A stretch of 60,609 nucleotides of DNA from Levilactobacillus tangyuanensis. Lineage in GTDB: Bacteria; Bacillota; Bacilli; Lactobacillales; Lactobacillaceae. The DNA lies in the NCBI RefSeq assembly GCF_003946545.1, contig NZ_RHOA01000012.1, positions 1-60,609 of the forward strand, in the 5' to 3' direction. Shown here one piece after another: positions 45,129-53,709 of the stretch. The translations under genes were made by a program, and so were the position numbers. The first letter of the stretch is position 1; every line of letters begins with the position of its first letter. Under the pieces are notes generated by a model, which saw nothing but the letters and a program-made list of their open reading frames with translations, had not been told where the DNA came from and did not search any database.

Positions 45129-47492
45129 ATGAATCAGAAAACATTAAAAATTATGGAATATGACCGGATCAAGCAAGCCTTACGGGGCTTCTTGGTTTCG
45201 GCGGCTGGGCAGCATGAGCTCAGTGACTTACAGCCAACAACGAATGCCGAACATCTACAGAAGTGGTTAGACGAGACAAAGGATGGGGCGGATATCTACC
45301 GTTTAGAGAGCGGGATTCCGCTGCCTAAGCTGGATGACATTCGGCCACATTTACACCGGTTGGCCATGGAGGCTGCCCTGAACGGGTTGGAATTGGCTCA
45401 GATTAGTCGGGTTCTTTGGACCACGGCATCGGTGGTCAAGTTCTTTGCCGATCTCGCTGAACGAGAGGTCGCTTTGCGGCGGCTCGATCGCGTTGTTAAG
45501 GGACTGGTGACCCTGCCAGAGGTGACACGACGTCTACGGACCTCACTAGAGGGTGACGGACATATCACGGATGAGGCCTCACCGGCATTGAAATTAATCC
45601 GTCAGCATATTACGCAGACGGAGGCCGCCATTCGTTCGATGATGGACCAATACACGCGTGGTAAGGATGCCAAGTACTTGAGCGAAACGATTGTCACGAT
45701 TCGTGACGACCGGTACGTGATTCCCGTGCGGGCCGAATACAAGCAACGCTTTGGTGGGATTGTGCATGACCAAAGTGCCAGTGGCCAGACGTTGTTCATT
45801 GAACCCCAAGCGGTGGTGAGCCTGAACAACCGCCTTCGTCAAAACCAAATTGACGAGCGGCATGAGGAACAACGGATTTTGGCCGAGTTGACGGCTTTGC
45901 TAGAACCCTATCAAGAAGAAATCCTCCGGAACGCCGAGTTGCTGGGCCATCTGGACTTCATCAACGCTAAGGCCAGATACGCGCATCAGCTCCACGCAAC
46001 GGAGCCGAAATTGTCTGTGGAAAATCAGGTTAACCTGCGTCAGGCACGGCATCCCCTGATTGACCAGCATAAGGTAGTGGCCAACGACATCGCGATCGGT
46101 CGCGACTACAAGGCGATCATCGTTACCGGCCCGAACACCGGTGGGAAGACGATTACCCTGAAGACGTTGGCCCTTGTCCAACTGATGGGACAATCCGGCC
46201 TGTTCATTCCGGCCAACGAAAACAGTGTCATCGGCGTCTTCGATGATATCTTTGCGGATATCGGGGATGAACAATCAATTGAGCAGAGTCTGAGTACCTT
46301 CTCAGGTCATATGGAAAACATCGTGGCCATCCTGAAGCAGGCGGACGAACGCAGCCTGATCGTCGTCGACGAACTGGGTGCCGGGACCGATCCCCAGGAA
46401 GGGGCCGCGTTAGCGATTGCCATCCTGGATGAAATCGGGACGCTGGGCAGTTACGTGATGGCGTCGACCCACTATCCTGAATTAAAGGCCTATGGTTATA
46501 ATCGCCCGGAAACCATCAACGCCAGCATGGAGTTTGATGGTGAGTCCCTGCAGCCAACGTATCACCTATTGATTGGGATTCCTGGGCGCAGTAATGCCCT
46601 GGATATCGCCGCCAGATTAGGGATGCCTAGCCAGGTCATCACGGCCGCTCGCGGCTTGACGGATCAGGATAGCCAGGACCTGAACGCCATGATTAGCGAC
46701 CTGACAGAGCAGAAGCGTCGGGTGGACCGTGACTATGACGATCTGCAAGGCCGATTAAAAGAAACGACCGCCTTACATGAAGACCTACAGAAACAGTTTG
46801 ACCAGTATCAGCGCCAAAAGGACCAACTGATGTTGGATGCTAAGCGCGATGCGAACCGGCTGGTTGATGAGTCGCGGAAACGCGCTAATCAAATCATTTC
46901 GGACCTGCGCAAGAAACAATTGGCCGCCGGTCAGAGCGTGGTCAAAGAGGACGAGTTAATCGCAGCCCAAGGATCATTGAATGCCCTGCAACAAGACACG
47001 AAGCTGAAGAAGAACCGGGTCTTGCGGCGGGAAAAGGCCAAGCTTGATTTCCATAAGGGGGATAACGTCCTCGTGAAGTCTTATGGCCAAGTGGGGGTTC
47101 TGATGCAACAATTGGACGACCAACATTGGGAGGTTCAGCTGGGCATCTTGAAGATGAAGATTGCGGTTAACGATTTGGAACGGACGAAGGATCCGGCTAA
47201 GTCGAAGAAGCAACCCCGGGCAAGCGTTAAGCGAAGTGGCTCCAGTGGTATGTCACCAACCCTGGACCTGCGTGGTCATCGGTATGAGGAGGCCATGCAA
47301 GAGGTCGACCGGTACATTGATTCGGCACTGTTGGCCGGGTATCCTTCCGTGACCATTATTCATGGTAAGGGGACGGGGGCCTTACGAACCGGGGTCACCA
47401 ACTATTTGAAGAGAAATAAAAGGGTCAAGGACTTTGGTTTTTCGGCGCCCAATGCGGGTGGCGACGGGTCGACAGTTGTTCGCTTTAAGTAG
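45129..47492 (+). CDS. mutS2: Endonuclease MutS2
   Basis: The 787-residue MutS-like ATPase has Walker A GPNTGGKTIT (from residue 334), Walker B VVDELGAGTDPQEG, a long coiled coil (about 515-640) and a C-terminal Smr nuclease domain (LDLRGHRYEEA near 712, IIHGKGTGALRTG). MutS2 does not act in mismatch repair; it suppresses recombination and, in Bacillus, splits collided ribosomes. The ATG follows GAGAGGAGAAG. It is the third gene of zapA-cvpA-mutS2. Confidence 0.97.
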   Translation: MNQKTLKIMEYDRIKQALRGFLVSAAGQHELSDLQPTTNAEHLQKWLDETKDGADIYRLESGIPLPKLDDIRPHLHRLAMEAALNGLELAQISRVLWTTASVVKFFADLAEREVALRRLDRVVKGLVTLPEVTRRLRTSLEGDGHITDEASPALKLIRQHITQTEAAIRSMMDQYTRGKDAKYLSETIVTIRDDRYVIPVRAEYKQRFGGIVHDQSASGQTLFIEPQAVVSLNNRLRQNQIDERHEEQRILAELTALLEPYQEEILRNAELLGHLDFINAKARYAHQLHATEPKLSVENQVNLRQARHPLIDQHKVVANDIAIGRDYKAIIVTGPNTGGKTITLKTLALVQLMGQSGLFIPANENSVIGVFDDIFADIGDEQSIEQSLSTFSGHMENIVAILKQADERSLIVVDELGAGTDPQEGAALAIAILDEIGTLGSYVMASTHYPELKAYGYNRPETINASMEFDGESLQPTYHLLIGIPGRSNALDIAARLGMPSQVITAARGLTDQDSQDLNAMISDLTEQKRRVDRDYDDLQGRLKETTALHEDLQKQFDQYQRQKDQLMLDAKRDANRLVDESRKRANQIISDLRKKQLAAGQSVVKEDELIAAQGSLNALQQDTKLKKNRVLRREKAKLDFHKGDNVLVKSYGQVGVLMQQLDDQHWEVQLGILKMKIAVNDLERTKDPAKSKKQPRASVKRSGSSGMSPTLDLRGHRYEEAMQEVDRYIDSALLAGYPSVTIIHGKGTGALRTGVTNYLKRNKRVKDFGFSAPNAGGDGSTVVRFK

Positions 47493-47517
47493 TGCTAATA
47501 AATTGTAAGCAATTTAG

Positions 47518-47545
47518 TTGTGATTTTGCCGATTTCTGGTAGACT
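47518..47545 (+). promoter_or_regulatory. trxA promoter
   Basis: TTGTGA (47518-47523), a 16-bp spacer and TAGACT (47540-47545), with TGG just before the -10. Confidence 0.6.
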
Positions 47546-47590
47546 ATGTTTTGCGGACACTGATAACTTTTGATAGGGAGGCAATATTTT

Positions 47591-47905
47591 ATGGTTACAG
47601 AAACGACAGATAAGACGTTTGAAGCCGACACGGCCGATGGCGTGACGTTGACCGACTTTTGGGCAACTTGGTGTGGTCCTTGTCGGATGCAATCACCCGT
47701 TGTTGAGCAACTGGCTGATGAAATGGACAACGTGACCTTTAACAAGATGGACGTTGATGCGAACCCTAACACGCCCCAATCATTTGGGATTATGAGTATT
47801 CCAACCTTGCTGGTTAAGAAAGACGGTAAGGTTGTGGACTCCATTGTGGGTTATCATTCAAAAGACCAATTAAAGAAGATTCTTGACCAATACCTTGAAG
47901 CGTAA
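47591..47905 (+). CDS. trxA: Thioredoxin
   Basis: The 104-residue thioredoxin has the active site WATWCGPC with Cys28 and Cys31, the cis-proline segment GIMSIPTLLVKKDG and the terminal helix. It is a general disulfide reductant and a likely electron donor to the Tpx and methionine sulfoxide reductase in this window. The ATG follows GGGAGG. It stands alone after mutS2 with its own promoter and terminator. Confidence 0.97.
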   Translation: MVTETTDKTFEADTADGVTLTDFWATWCGPCRMQSPVVEQLADEMDNVTFNKMDVDANPNTPQSFGIMSIPTLLVKKDGKVVDSIVGYHSKDQLKKILDQYLEA

Positions 47906-47919
47906 GGTTGTGGGTTAAT

Positions 47920-47958
47920 CAAAAAGGACGATCACCATTTGGTGGTCGTCCTTTTTTA
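47920..47958. terminator. Bidirectional terminator between trxA and yslB
   Basis: AAAAAGGAC-ATCACC pairs with GGTGGT-GTCCTTTTT around ATTT. It has T-runs on both strands and serves the convergent genes. Confidence 0.9.
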
Positions 47959-47964
47959 GTTAGG

Positions 47965-48480
47965 TTAGTCGGTTTCAGATTCGGGCGTCTCATGATCGAC
48001 GATGGTCAGTGGTGTTGGGGCATCAAAGTCCGGAATCACGTTATCGGGGTCCGTGTAAACGGCGAAGGTGACGGTGTTACTTCGCAGCTTGCGCGGCGTT
48101 TCAATGGGTTCCGCCTCGGTTAAGACGCCTAACTGTTGTGCCATCATTTCGGCTAGAAATCCCGCCTCTAACGTGAAGTCGGCGGCGGTATCTAAGGCCT
48201 TGTGTAGTTTAACCGGTTCGCCGGTGAGCTGCCACTGAGTCATGTCGGCCGATTGCTTAAGTAGTGTCAAATCGCCAAAGCCGGCCTGCTTGAAGAAGAC
48301 TTGGGCATCTTTAGGGCTGCCCACTGGGAAACGGCGAGCCAAGGCTTTGCCGGCCCAGTAACTGATATCGCCCTTGTCATCGCCTAGTAATTCCGACAAG
48401 AGGGCATCGCGCATTAAAAATTGTGGTAGGTAAGGGGCGCCGTCGGGATCACCCATGACGGTCTGATAGAGATTATTCAC
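47965..48480 (-). CDS. YslB family protein (DUF2507)
   Basis: The 171-residue protein has the DUF2507 opening YLPQFLMRDALLSELLGDDKGDISYWAGKALARRFPV and the later LEAGFLAEMMAQQLG, a fold related to V4R/heme-NO-binding domains. Function is unknown; in Bacillus yslB lies near uvrC and racE. The GTG at 48480 is chosen because AAGGAG lies 9 nt upstream; the ATG further out in frame overlaps that site. It is convergent with trxA and shares its terminator. Confidence 0.85.
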   Translation of the reverse strand: MNNLYQTVMGDPDGAPYLPQFLMRDALLSELLGDDKGDISYWAGKALARRFPVGSPKDAQVFFKQAGFGDLTLLKQSADMTQWQLTGEPVKLHKALDTAADFTLEAGFLAEMMAQQLGVLTEAEPIETPRKLRSNTVTFAVYTDPDNVIPDFDAPTPLTIVDHETPESETD

Positions 48481-48788
48481 GATTATAGACTCCTTCATCC
48501 GATAGTTTATACGGCCTATTATACCGTACTTTAGGGACAAATTTAGACCATAGGGAAACTTAAATAATTTTTATCACCCCTTGGCCGTTTTGGCCGAGTC
48601 GTTGCTTGAATCTCCTCGTCAAAAAGGCGATAATAAAATTTCAGGTAGGCTTGAACATCAGGGCAGATCGGTTCAGTTCCTTGGCTTGATGTTTGGTAAA
48701 AACTGTTCGCAAGGTGACTGGCCAAAGTTAGGCCAGTCGCGCTTGTTAGAAGACTGACTAGTTAGCGATATGGAGGCGAAGGCCCAAG
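48481..48788. other. 308-bp interval between yslB and rdgB
   Basis: Apart from the yslB upstream region on the left, the interval contains a weak minus-strand reading frame (48543-48725) and a perfect hairpin GACTGGCC/GGCCAGTC at 48716-48738 without a T-tract. The rdgB ribosome site (GGAGGCGAAGG) is at the right end. The glutamate racemase gene that often precedes rdgB in Bacilli is not here. Confidence 0.6.
48543..48725 (-). CDS. Possible small protein, 60 aa, unknown
   Basis: The frame gives a 60-residue product with normal-looking codons and a protein-like middle (CPDVQAYLKFYYRLFDEEI) ending in a basic stretch (RPKRPRGDKNYLSFP). The only start in the right place is TTG at 48725, without a Shine-Dalgarno, and the frame stays open 13 codons further upstream without a better start. 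It could be a real small cytosolic protein with a mis-set start, a gene remnant, or chance. I do not recognise it. Confidence 0.3.
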   Translation of the reverse strand: MASHLANSFYQTSSQGTEPICPDVQAYLKFYYRLFDEEIQATTRPKRPRGDKNYLSFPMV

Positions 48789-49394
48789 ATGGAACGAACA
48801 TTGGTGATAGCGACGAACAATGCCGGCAAGGCCCGCGAGTTTCGGGCGATCTTTGAGCCCAAGGGGTTCACGGTGCAAACGTTGGCCGATTTTCCTAATC
48901 TCAAACAGATTGCCGAAACGGGGTCGACCTTTACCGAGAATGCCACGCTAAAGGCGGCAGCGGTTGCTGAGGCGACGCAATTGACGGTCTTGGCCGATGA
49001 TTCCGGGTTGATGGTTGATGCCTTAGAGGGCGAGCCAGGCATATATTCTGCTCGCTATGCTGGCGATCATGATGACGCGAAGAATAATGCCAAGCTGTTG
49101 GCAAAGCTTAAGGGAGTTCCGGCCGACCAACGGGGCGCGGCCTTCCATACCTCATTGGTTTTGCGTCAGCCCAGTGGGCATCAGCTGGTGACCACGGGTG
49201 AGGTTCGGGGCCTAATTCTGAGTGCGCCGCGCGGGAATGATGGGTTTGGTTATGACCCGCTGTTCTATGTTCCCAGTGAACATCAGACCTTTGCCGAGAT
49301 GCCGTTGGCCACGAAGAATCAGCACAGTCACCGGGCCAAGGCCACGGCGGCCATGCTACCGCTCTTCGATGAATGGTGGGAGGCGGCACAATGA
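48789..49394 (+). CDS. XTP/dITP diphosphatase (RdgB/HAM1 family)
   Basis: The 201-residue enzyme hydrolyses non-canonical purine triphosphates (ITP, XTP) to keep them out of DNA and RNA. Motifs: LVIATNNAGKAREFRAIF, TFTENATLKAAAVAE, LADDSGLMVDALEGEPGIYSARY and GNDGFGYDPLFYV. The ATG follows GGAGGCGAAGG. Its TGA overlaps the ATG of the phosphodiesterase gene downstream, the same pair as ysnA-ysnB in Bacillus. Confidence 0.95.
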   Translation: MERTLVIATNNAGKAREFRAIFEPKGFTVQTLADFPNLKQIAETGSTFTENATLKAAAVAEATQLTVLADDSGLMVDALEGEPGIYSARYAGDHDDAKNNAKLLAKLKGVPADQRGAAFHTSLVLRQPSGHQLVTTGEVRGLILSAPRGNDGFGYDPLFYVPSEHQTFAEMPLATKNQHSHRAKATAAMLPLFDEWWEAAQ

Positions 49395-49915
49395 GTAAAT
49401 GGCTGGTAATCAGTGATAACCATGGGGATGTCGAAATCCTATCGAAGATGCAGGCTGCACTCCAACCGGATGTGATCTTTCACTGTGGCGATTCCGAAAT
49501 GGCCCACGATGACCCTTGGTTCCAAGGCGTCCATGTGGTTCAGGGCAATATGGATTATGATAGTGAATTTCCGCTGGTGGCAACGCCGACCATTGAGGGT
49601 CTCAAGGTGCTATTGACGCATGGTCACTACGATGCCGTTCATTGGGATCTAACCAAGTTAAGCTTACATGCGGATGAAGAACGGGCGGACGTGGTCTTCT
49701 TTGGCCACACGCATGAGCTGGCGGTCGAGGTGACCGATGGCCACTTGTTCGTGAATCCTGGCAGTATCAGTCAGCCACGGGGTGAGTTCCGCCGTCTCGG
49801 TGGGACGTGCGCCCTATTAACGGTTGACGACCGGCAAGTGAAGGTTCAATATTATACTAGAGATGGACAACCGGTGCCCGATCTGGCCTTTGTCTATCAA
49901 CGATCGCAATTCTAG
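49391..49915 (+). CDS. YsnB/YfcE-type metallophosphoesterase
   Basis: The 174-residue single-domain phosphodiesterase has metal-binding motifs SDNHGD, HCGDSE, GNMDYD, THGHYD and GHTH. Members hydrolyse phosphodiester test substrates; the physiological substrate is unknown. The ATG at 49391 follows GGGAGGCGG and overlaps the upstream stop (ATGA), so the start 18 nt earlier in frame is rejected. The CBS-domain gene follows 18 nt downstream. Confidence 0.92.
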   Translation: MSKWLVISDNHGDVEILSKMQAALQPDVIFHCGDSEMAHDDPWFQGVHVVQGNMDYDSEFPLVATPTIEGLKVLLTHGHYDAVHWDLTKLSLHADEERADVVFFGHTHELAVEVTDGHLFVNPGSISQPRGEFRRLGGTCALLTVDDRQVKVQYYTRDGQPVPDLAFVYQRSQF

Positions 49916-49932
49916 AAAGGATGACTTGACCC

Positions 49933-50412
49933 ATGATTGACCCTGCTGTTGAGCAGATGTTACGAGAAGATCCAGCAAGCTACGTGATTCCAGCGGAGGT
50001 GGTTGCCAATGTGACGGCGACTAATACCTTGGAACATGCCCTGATGGTCCTGTCGAAAGTGGGCTACAGTCGTGTCCCCGTCCTGGATCCCGATGATCGC
50101 CTGCAAGGGATGATTTCCTTAGCGGCCATTACGGATCGTTTGCTGCATGTGCCAGGTGCGGCGGTCGATCAACTGAGCCGCTACACCGTGGCAGATGCCA
50201 TGTTGCCCGTTGATCACTGGGTGGACGACCCGGCTAAGCTGGAAACCATTTTAAATTACATGATCGACGAGCCCTTTGTGCCGTTGGTCAATGAAGATGG
50301 GATCTTCCAAGGTATCATTACCCGACGAGAAATCTTGAAACGCGTTAATTATCTGGCGCATAATTTAAATGAGCAATACAATGTGACGCCAAAGAAACAA
50401 CCTGAATCATAG
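49933..50412 (+). CDS. cbpB: CBS-domain protein, CbpB-like
   Basis: The 159-residue protein consists of a tandem CBS pair (about 20-75 and 85-145), including YSRVPVLDPDDRLQGMISLAAITDRLL and FVPLVNEDGIFQGIITRREILKRVNYL. In Listeria and Bacillus the matching protein (CbpB/DarB) binds c-di-AMP and, without it, stimulates the (p)ppGpp synthetase Rel. That role is inferred from size and domain order. No enzyme domain is attached. It ends the rdgB-ysnB-cbpB operon. Confidence 0.82.
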   Translation: MIDPAVEQMLREDPASYVIPAEVVANVTATNTLEHALMVLSKVGYSRVPVLDPDDRLQGMISLAAITDRLLHVPGAAVDQLSRYTVADAMLPVDHWVDDPAKLETILNYMIDEPFVPLVNEDGIFQGIITRREILKRVNYLAHNLNEQYNVTPKKQPES

Positions 50413-50423
50413 AGACGTTTTGG

Positions 50424-50453
50424 GAGCAACCATGACTGGTTGCTCTTTTTTTG
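50424..50453 (+). terminator. cbpB terminator
   Basis: GAGCAACC-ATGACT-GGTTGCTC followed by T7. Confidence 0.9.
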
Positions 50454-50454
50454 C

Positions 50455-50490
50455 AAAAAAAGTCACCTCATCGGTCGATGGGGTGACCAC
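50455..50490 (-). terminator. mscS terminator
   Basis: On the minus strand GGTCACCCCAT pairs with ATGAGGTGAC, followed by seven T. Confidence 0.8.
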
Positions 50491-50499
50491 GATTGCGGT

Positions 50500-51366
50500 T
50501 TATTTATTCGGGACCGTTGCATGACTGGGGAGTGTGATACCAGCCTGGCGAATGGCCTTTAGATAGGCAGTTAGGAAGGTGGCCTGAATGGTAAATTGGC
50601 TGCCGCTCTTGGCGACCACCACAACCTGATAGACGAGTTCGCCGGTGGGCAAGGTGACGACCCCGGTCAGGATGGGGTCGCCGATCACGCTGGGGTGATC
50701 GGGTAACAACTTGGCGTTGGTATCGGCGATGATGCTTGGGAGTTGTTCCACCGGCGTGGTGGGCGCGATCGGTATATTGACGGTGGCGTGCATGTTGTTA
50801 CGCGATCGGTTGGAAATGATGGTAATATTCCGATTGGGAATAAAATTAATCGTCCCGTCCGCGCTGGTGACTTGGGTGGTGCGCAACCCCATGTTGGTGA
50901 CCGTGCCTTCGATCGTCCCGATCTTCACGGAATCACCGATGTCGAGCTGCTGTTCGAACAGGATGGAGATCCCGGTAACCAGATCACTGACAAAACCTTG
51001 GGCGCCGAGCCCTAAGGCCAAACTGAAGATTCCGGCACCGGCGATAAGCGTACCCACCGGCACCCCCAGGGTGGACAGCAGGGCGTAAATCCAGAAGAAC
51101 AGAATGGTATAATGAAACAGGTTCATGCTAAGCATGCTAATGGTTTGCACACGATTACTCGATCCGGATTTGGGAATCAGGTAGCGCTTGAAGCTACGGT
51201 TCAGAATGGCCTTACCGACCAGGTTAATCACGAAGAAGAGTAGGGTCAGTGACACCAGGGTCAGGAAGCGACTGGTGATCAAATGCAGAAATTTTTCACC
51301 ACTGAAGGAATTTACATAATTTTGAAACCACTTAGATGAAGTGGGAGACGTTGCGACTAGGTCCAT
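50500..51366 (-). CDS. Small-conductance mechanosensitive channel, MscS family
   Basis: The 288-residue protein has three membrane segments, with TM3 forming the pore (IAGAGIFSLALGLGAQGFVSDLVTGI), followed by the beta domain (VKIGTIEGTVTNMGLRTTQVTSADGTINFIPN) and an alpha/beta C-terminal domain. These channels open under membrane tension to release solutes in osmotic downshock. AGGAGG lies upstream. ATG 51366 (11 nt spacing) or the adjacent TTG 51369 (8 nt) are both possible starts. It is transcribed divergently from the ytxGH pair. Confidence 0.93.
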   Translation of the reverse strand: MDLVATSPTSSKWFQNYVNSFSGEKFLHLITSRFLTLVSLTLLFFVINLVGKAILNRSFKRYLIPKSGSSNRVQTISMLSMNLFHYTILFFWIYALLSTLGVPVGTLIAGAGIFSLALGLGAQGFVSDLVTGISILFEQQLDIGDSVKIGTIEGTVTNMGLRTTQVTSADGTINFIPNRNITIISNRSRNNMHATVNIPIAPTTPVEQLPSIIADTNAKLLPDHPSVIGDPILTGVVTLPTGELVYQVVVVAKSGSQFTIQATFLTAYLKAIRQAGITLPSHATVPNK

Positions 51367-51471
51367 CAACGGATGAGCCTCCTTTGCTCATTGTATTTAG
51401 AGTCTAGTTTAGCAGACTTTGACGGTTGCGGGTGAGTGAGATTGGAATTGCTTTCAAAATTAGGGATTTAA

Positions 51472-51500
51472 TTGCGTGTGACCGGCGAGAATGCTATTCT
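51472..51500 (+). promoter_or_regulatory. ytxG-ytxH promoter
   Basis: TTGCGT (51472-51477), a 17-bp spacer and TATTCT (51495-51500), with TGC before the -10. Confidence 0.6.
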
Positions 51501-51534
51501 ATTGATAAGTAAATGAGCACAAGGAGGGGTTGTC

Positions 51535-51939
51535 ATGACCGGTGGACAAGTAGCGGGCCTGATTGCAGCAGTTGCATTCTTAATCTTGGTCCTCTTCATT
51601 GGCATGTTCTTAGTTAAGATGAATAAAACGTTGGGTGAGGTTAATCGCTCGATGAAGACAATGACGTCCGATGTGGATGTGATCAGTCACCAAGCAGAAG
51701 ACATCATGGCGAACGCCAATGAGTTACTGGAAGATGTGAATAAGAAGGTTGCCACGATTGATCCAGTCTTCCAGGCCGCCGCTGATTTAGGTGAAAGCGT
51801 TTCTGACTTGAATACCGCCACCCGGAACTTAACGGAAAAGGTCGGCGACACGGCTAAGCAAACGGCCAAGACGACGTTAGCCGCCCGGGTTGGCAAGACT
51901 GCGTTTGATTTATATCGGAACCATAAAAACAAGGATTAA
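51535..51939 (+). CDS. DUF948 protein, YtxG-like
   Basis: The 134-residue protein has one N-terminal membrane helix (about 4-26, QVAGLIAAVAFLILVLFIGMFLV) and a heptad-rich cytoplasmic part (VDVISHQAEDIMANANELLEDVNKKV), the DUF948 pattern. YtxG is a general-stress protein in Bacillus, of unknown molecular role. The ATG follows a strong AAGGAGGGG. The YtxH-like gene follows 22 nt later and pepQ/ccpA lie beyond, matching the Bacillus ytxGH-ccpA neighbourhood. Confidence 0.85.
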   Translation: MTGGQVAGLIAAVAFLILVLFIGMFLVKMNKTLGEVNRSMKTMTSDVDVISHQAEDIMANANELLEDVNKKVATIDPVFQAAADLGESVSDLNTATRNLTEKVGDTAKQTAKTTLAARVGKTAFDLYRNHKNKD

Positions 51940-51961
51940 TCACGGAAAGGGAGTCATGAGA

Positions 51962-52354
51962 ATGGCAAAACACAAGTTATTAGCAGGATTAGTACTGGGT
52001 GGCGCAGCCGTTGCTGCCTACCATGCACTCGACCTGGAACAGCGGGAAGCCTTGAAAGATGCTTGTCGCGAACGGGTGAATGCCTTGAAGGACCGCGCCG
52101 TAGATTACGCTTTTTATGCCGCCGATGCCGCCGATGATTTCAAGGAATCCTTGAATGATCACCTGGCAGCCAAGACGGATGCACCAGCTTGGCAAACTTT
52201 AAACGATGACGACACGGCGGATGATGCCGATGATGACATCGTTCTAAAGAGTGCCGAAGTTGCCGACCTGAATGATACCGCCGCCGATGCTGATGAAGCT
52301 AGTGACGACTCAGACGATGCCGCCGATGATACCAGCGACTCGGACGCCGAATAA
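51962..52354 (+). CDS. YtxH-like small stress protein
   Basis: The 130-residue protein has a short hydrophobic N-terminus (LLAGLVLGGAAVAAYHAL), a helical middle (LEQREALKDACRERVNALKDRAVDYAFYAADAADDF) and a very acidic Asp/Ala repeat tail (about 80-130). The ATG at 51962 is 8 nt after AAAGGGAG; the ATG at 51956 is only 2 nt from it. The function is not known. The Asp-rich tail is longer than in most relatives I recall, and its repeats (DDADDD, ADEASDDSDDAADD) are low complexity. Confidence 0.75.
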   Translation: MAKHKLLAGLVLGGAAVAAYHALDLEQREALKDACRERVNALKDRAVDYAFYAADAADDFKESLNDHLAAKTDAPAWQTLNDDDTADDADDDIVLKSAEVADLNDTAADADEASDDSDDAADDTSDSDAE

Positions 52355-52367
52355 AGTCAAACCAAAT

Positions 52368-52405
52368 AAAAAGCTCGTCGAATTTAATTTCGACGAGCTT
52401 TTTTA
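52368..52405. terminator. Bidirectional terminator between ytxH and pepQ
   Basis: AAAAAGCTCGTCGAA pairs with TTCGACGAGCTTTTT, with T-runs on both strands, between convergent genes. Confidence 0.9.
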
Positions 52406-52417
52406 ATAGCTTAAGCA

Positions 52418-53515
52418 TTAACCAACGTAAGTGAGTTCCTTAGAGGTGTGGGTGAAAGGCAGGCTACCATCGGCGGTGACGTGGATACAGTCTTCGATCC
52501 GCACGCCAGCAACGCCAGGAATGTAAATCCCGGGTTCAATGGAGAAGCACATGCCGGGTTCGAGGACTAACTTGTTGCCTTCCATGATGGAAGGGAATTC
52601 GTGGTCACTCATGCCCATCCCGTGACCCGTACGATGGATGAAGTATTCACCGTACCCGGCCTTGGTAATAATGTCGCGGGCAATCTTGTCAACTTCTTCA
52701 GCGGTCATGCCGGGCTTAACGGCAGCCTGAGCGGTTAACTGAGCTTCCAGACAAACGTCGTAGATTTCCTTTTCCTTAGCGGTTGGGGTCCCAAGAGCTA
52801 CGGTCCGAGAGGCGTCGGAGATGTAACCGTCATAGACCGTCCCTAGGTCGAAGAGAACCAGTTCATTGTTTTGGAATTTGGTGTCGTTAGTGGCACCGTG
52901 TGGTTCTGCGGCATGGGCACCGGCTTGAACGAGGCTACCGAAGGACATTTCCATAATGCCTTCCTTCATCAACGCGTACTGTAATTCGGCTACGGCAGAC
53001 TCTTCAGTCCGGCCAGCCTTAACGGCAGCGAAGCCATGTTCAAAGGCGAAATCGTCCCACTTACCGGCGATTTCCAATTTCTTGATTTCGTCGGCCGACT
53101 TGATCAGCCGCATGTGTTCGATGTAGCTGGTAATATCGATATCGAATTGAGGGTTACTAAATTGAGCGGCGAGGGCTTCCATCCGAGCAACTTGTAATTG
53201 ACCTTTTTCCACAGCAATGTGGGCAGGGTCAACGTGGCGTTGCTTGACTTGGTCCGCAATCATGGCCCATGGATTTTCGTGATCCAGGTAGCCGATGACT
53301 GGGAATTGCCAACCAGTAGCCTTAATGACTTCTACTTCGAGGGCCGGGGCGAAAATAAAGGGGTCCTGGTCGGGGAAGACGACGAGGGCGAGAACCCGTT
53401 CGATGGGGTCACTGCCGAAGCCGGTTAAGTATTGGATGGTCTTTGGGTTGCTAAGGTAAGTCATGCTAGCGTGCTGTTCTGCTGTCCACTGCTGAATCTG
53501 TTCAAGTTTAGTCAT
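52418..53515 (-). CDS. pepQ: Xaa-Pro dipeptidase PepQ (M24 family)
   Basis: The 365-residue creatinase-fold peptidase (N-terminal domain about 1-125, catalytic domain about 135-365) has all five metal ligands: D223, D234, H298, E327 and E341, in LFDLGTVYDGYISDASRT, RTGHGMGMSDHEFP, FSIEPGIYIPG and GVRIEDCIHV. It releases proline from dipeptides during use of casein peptides. The ATG follows GAAGGGGTG. It is divergent from ccpA, the arrangement long known in lactobacilli. Its promoter carries an extended -10 (TGG-TATAAT, about 53552-53544 on the minus strand), and a cre site lies between the two genes. Confidence 0.96.
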   Translation of the reverse strand: MTKLEQIQQWTAEQHASMTYLSNPKTIQYLTGFGSDPIERVLALVVFPDQDPFIFAPALEVEVIKATGWQFPVIGYLDHENPWAMIADQVKQRHVDPAHIAVEKGQLQVARMEALAAQFSNPQFDIDITSYIEHMRLIKSADEIKKLEIAGKWDDFAFEHGFAAVKAGRTEESAVAELQYALMKEGIMEMSFGSLVQAGAHAAEPHGATNDTKFQNNELVLFDLGTVYDGYISDASRTVALGTPTAKEKEIYDVCLEAQLTAQAAVKPGMTAEEVDKIARDIITKAGYGEYFIHRTGHGMGMSDHEFPSIMEGNKLVLEPGMCFSIEPGIYIPGVAGVRIEDCIHVTADGSLPFTHTSKELTYVG

Positions 53516-53603
53516 TGAATCACCCCTTCAAAATATTGGGTTAATTATACCATATCGCAGAATGTTGCTTGAATAATAGTGAAAATTAAGGTATTCTTCT
53601 ATG

Positions 53604-53617
53604 TGAAAGCGTTTTCA
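53604..53617. promoter_or_regulatory. cre site (CcpA operator) between pepQ and ccpA
   Basis: TGAAAGCGTTTTCA matches the cre consensus TGWAANCGNTNWCA at every position. It lies 3 nt upstream of the ccpA -35 and upstream of the divergent pepQ promoter, so CcpA-HPr(Ser-P) could control both genes, including its own. Confidence 0.9.
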
Positions 53618-53620
53618 ATG

Positions 53621-53649
53621 TTGCGCGAAAGTAAGAGTTTCTGTATACT
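53621..53649 (+). promoter_or_regulatory. ccpA promoter
   Basis: TTGCGC (53621-53626), a 17-bp spacer and TATACT (53644-53649). Confidence 0.75.
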
Positions 53650-53709
53650 GGTCAAGTTGCTTGAAAACGGATGAAAACGACTCAAAACAAGAAAGAAAGG
53701 GCTATCGCT

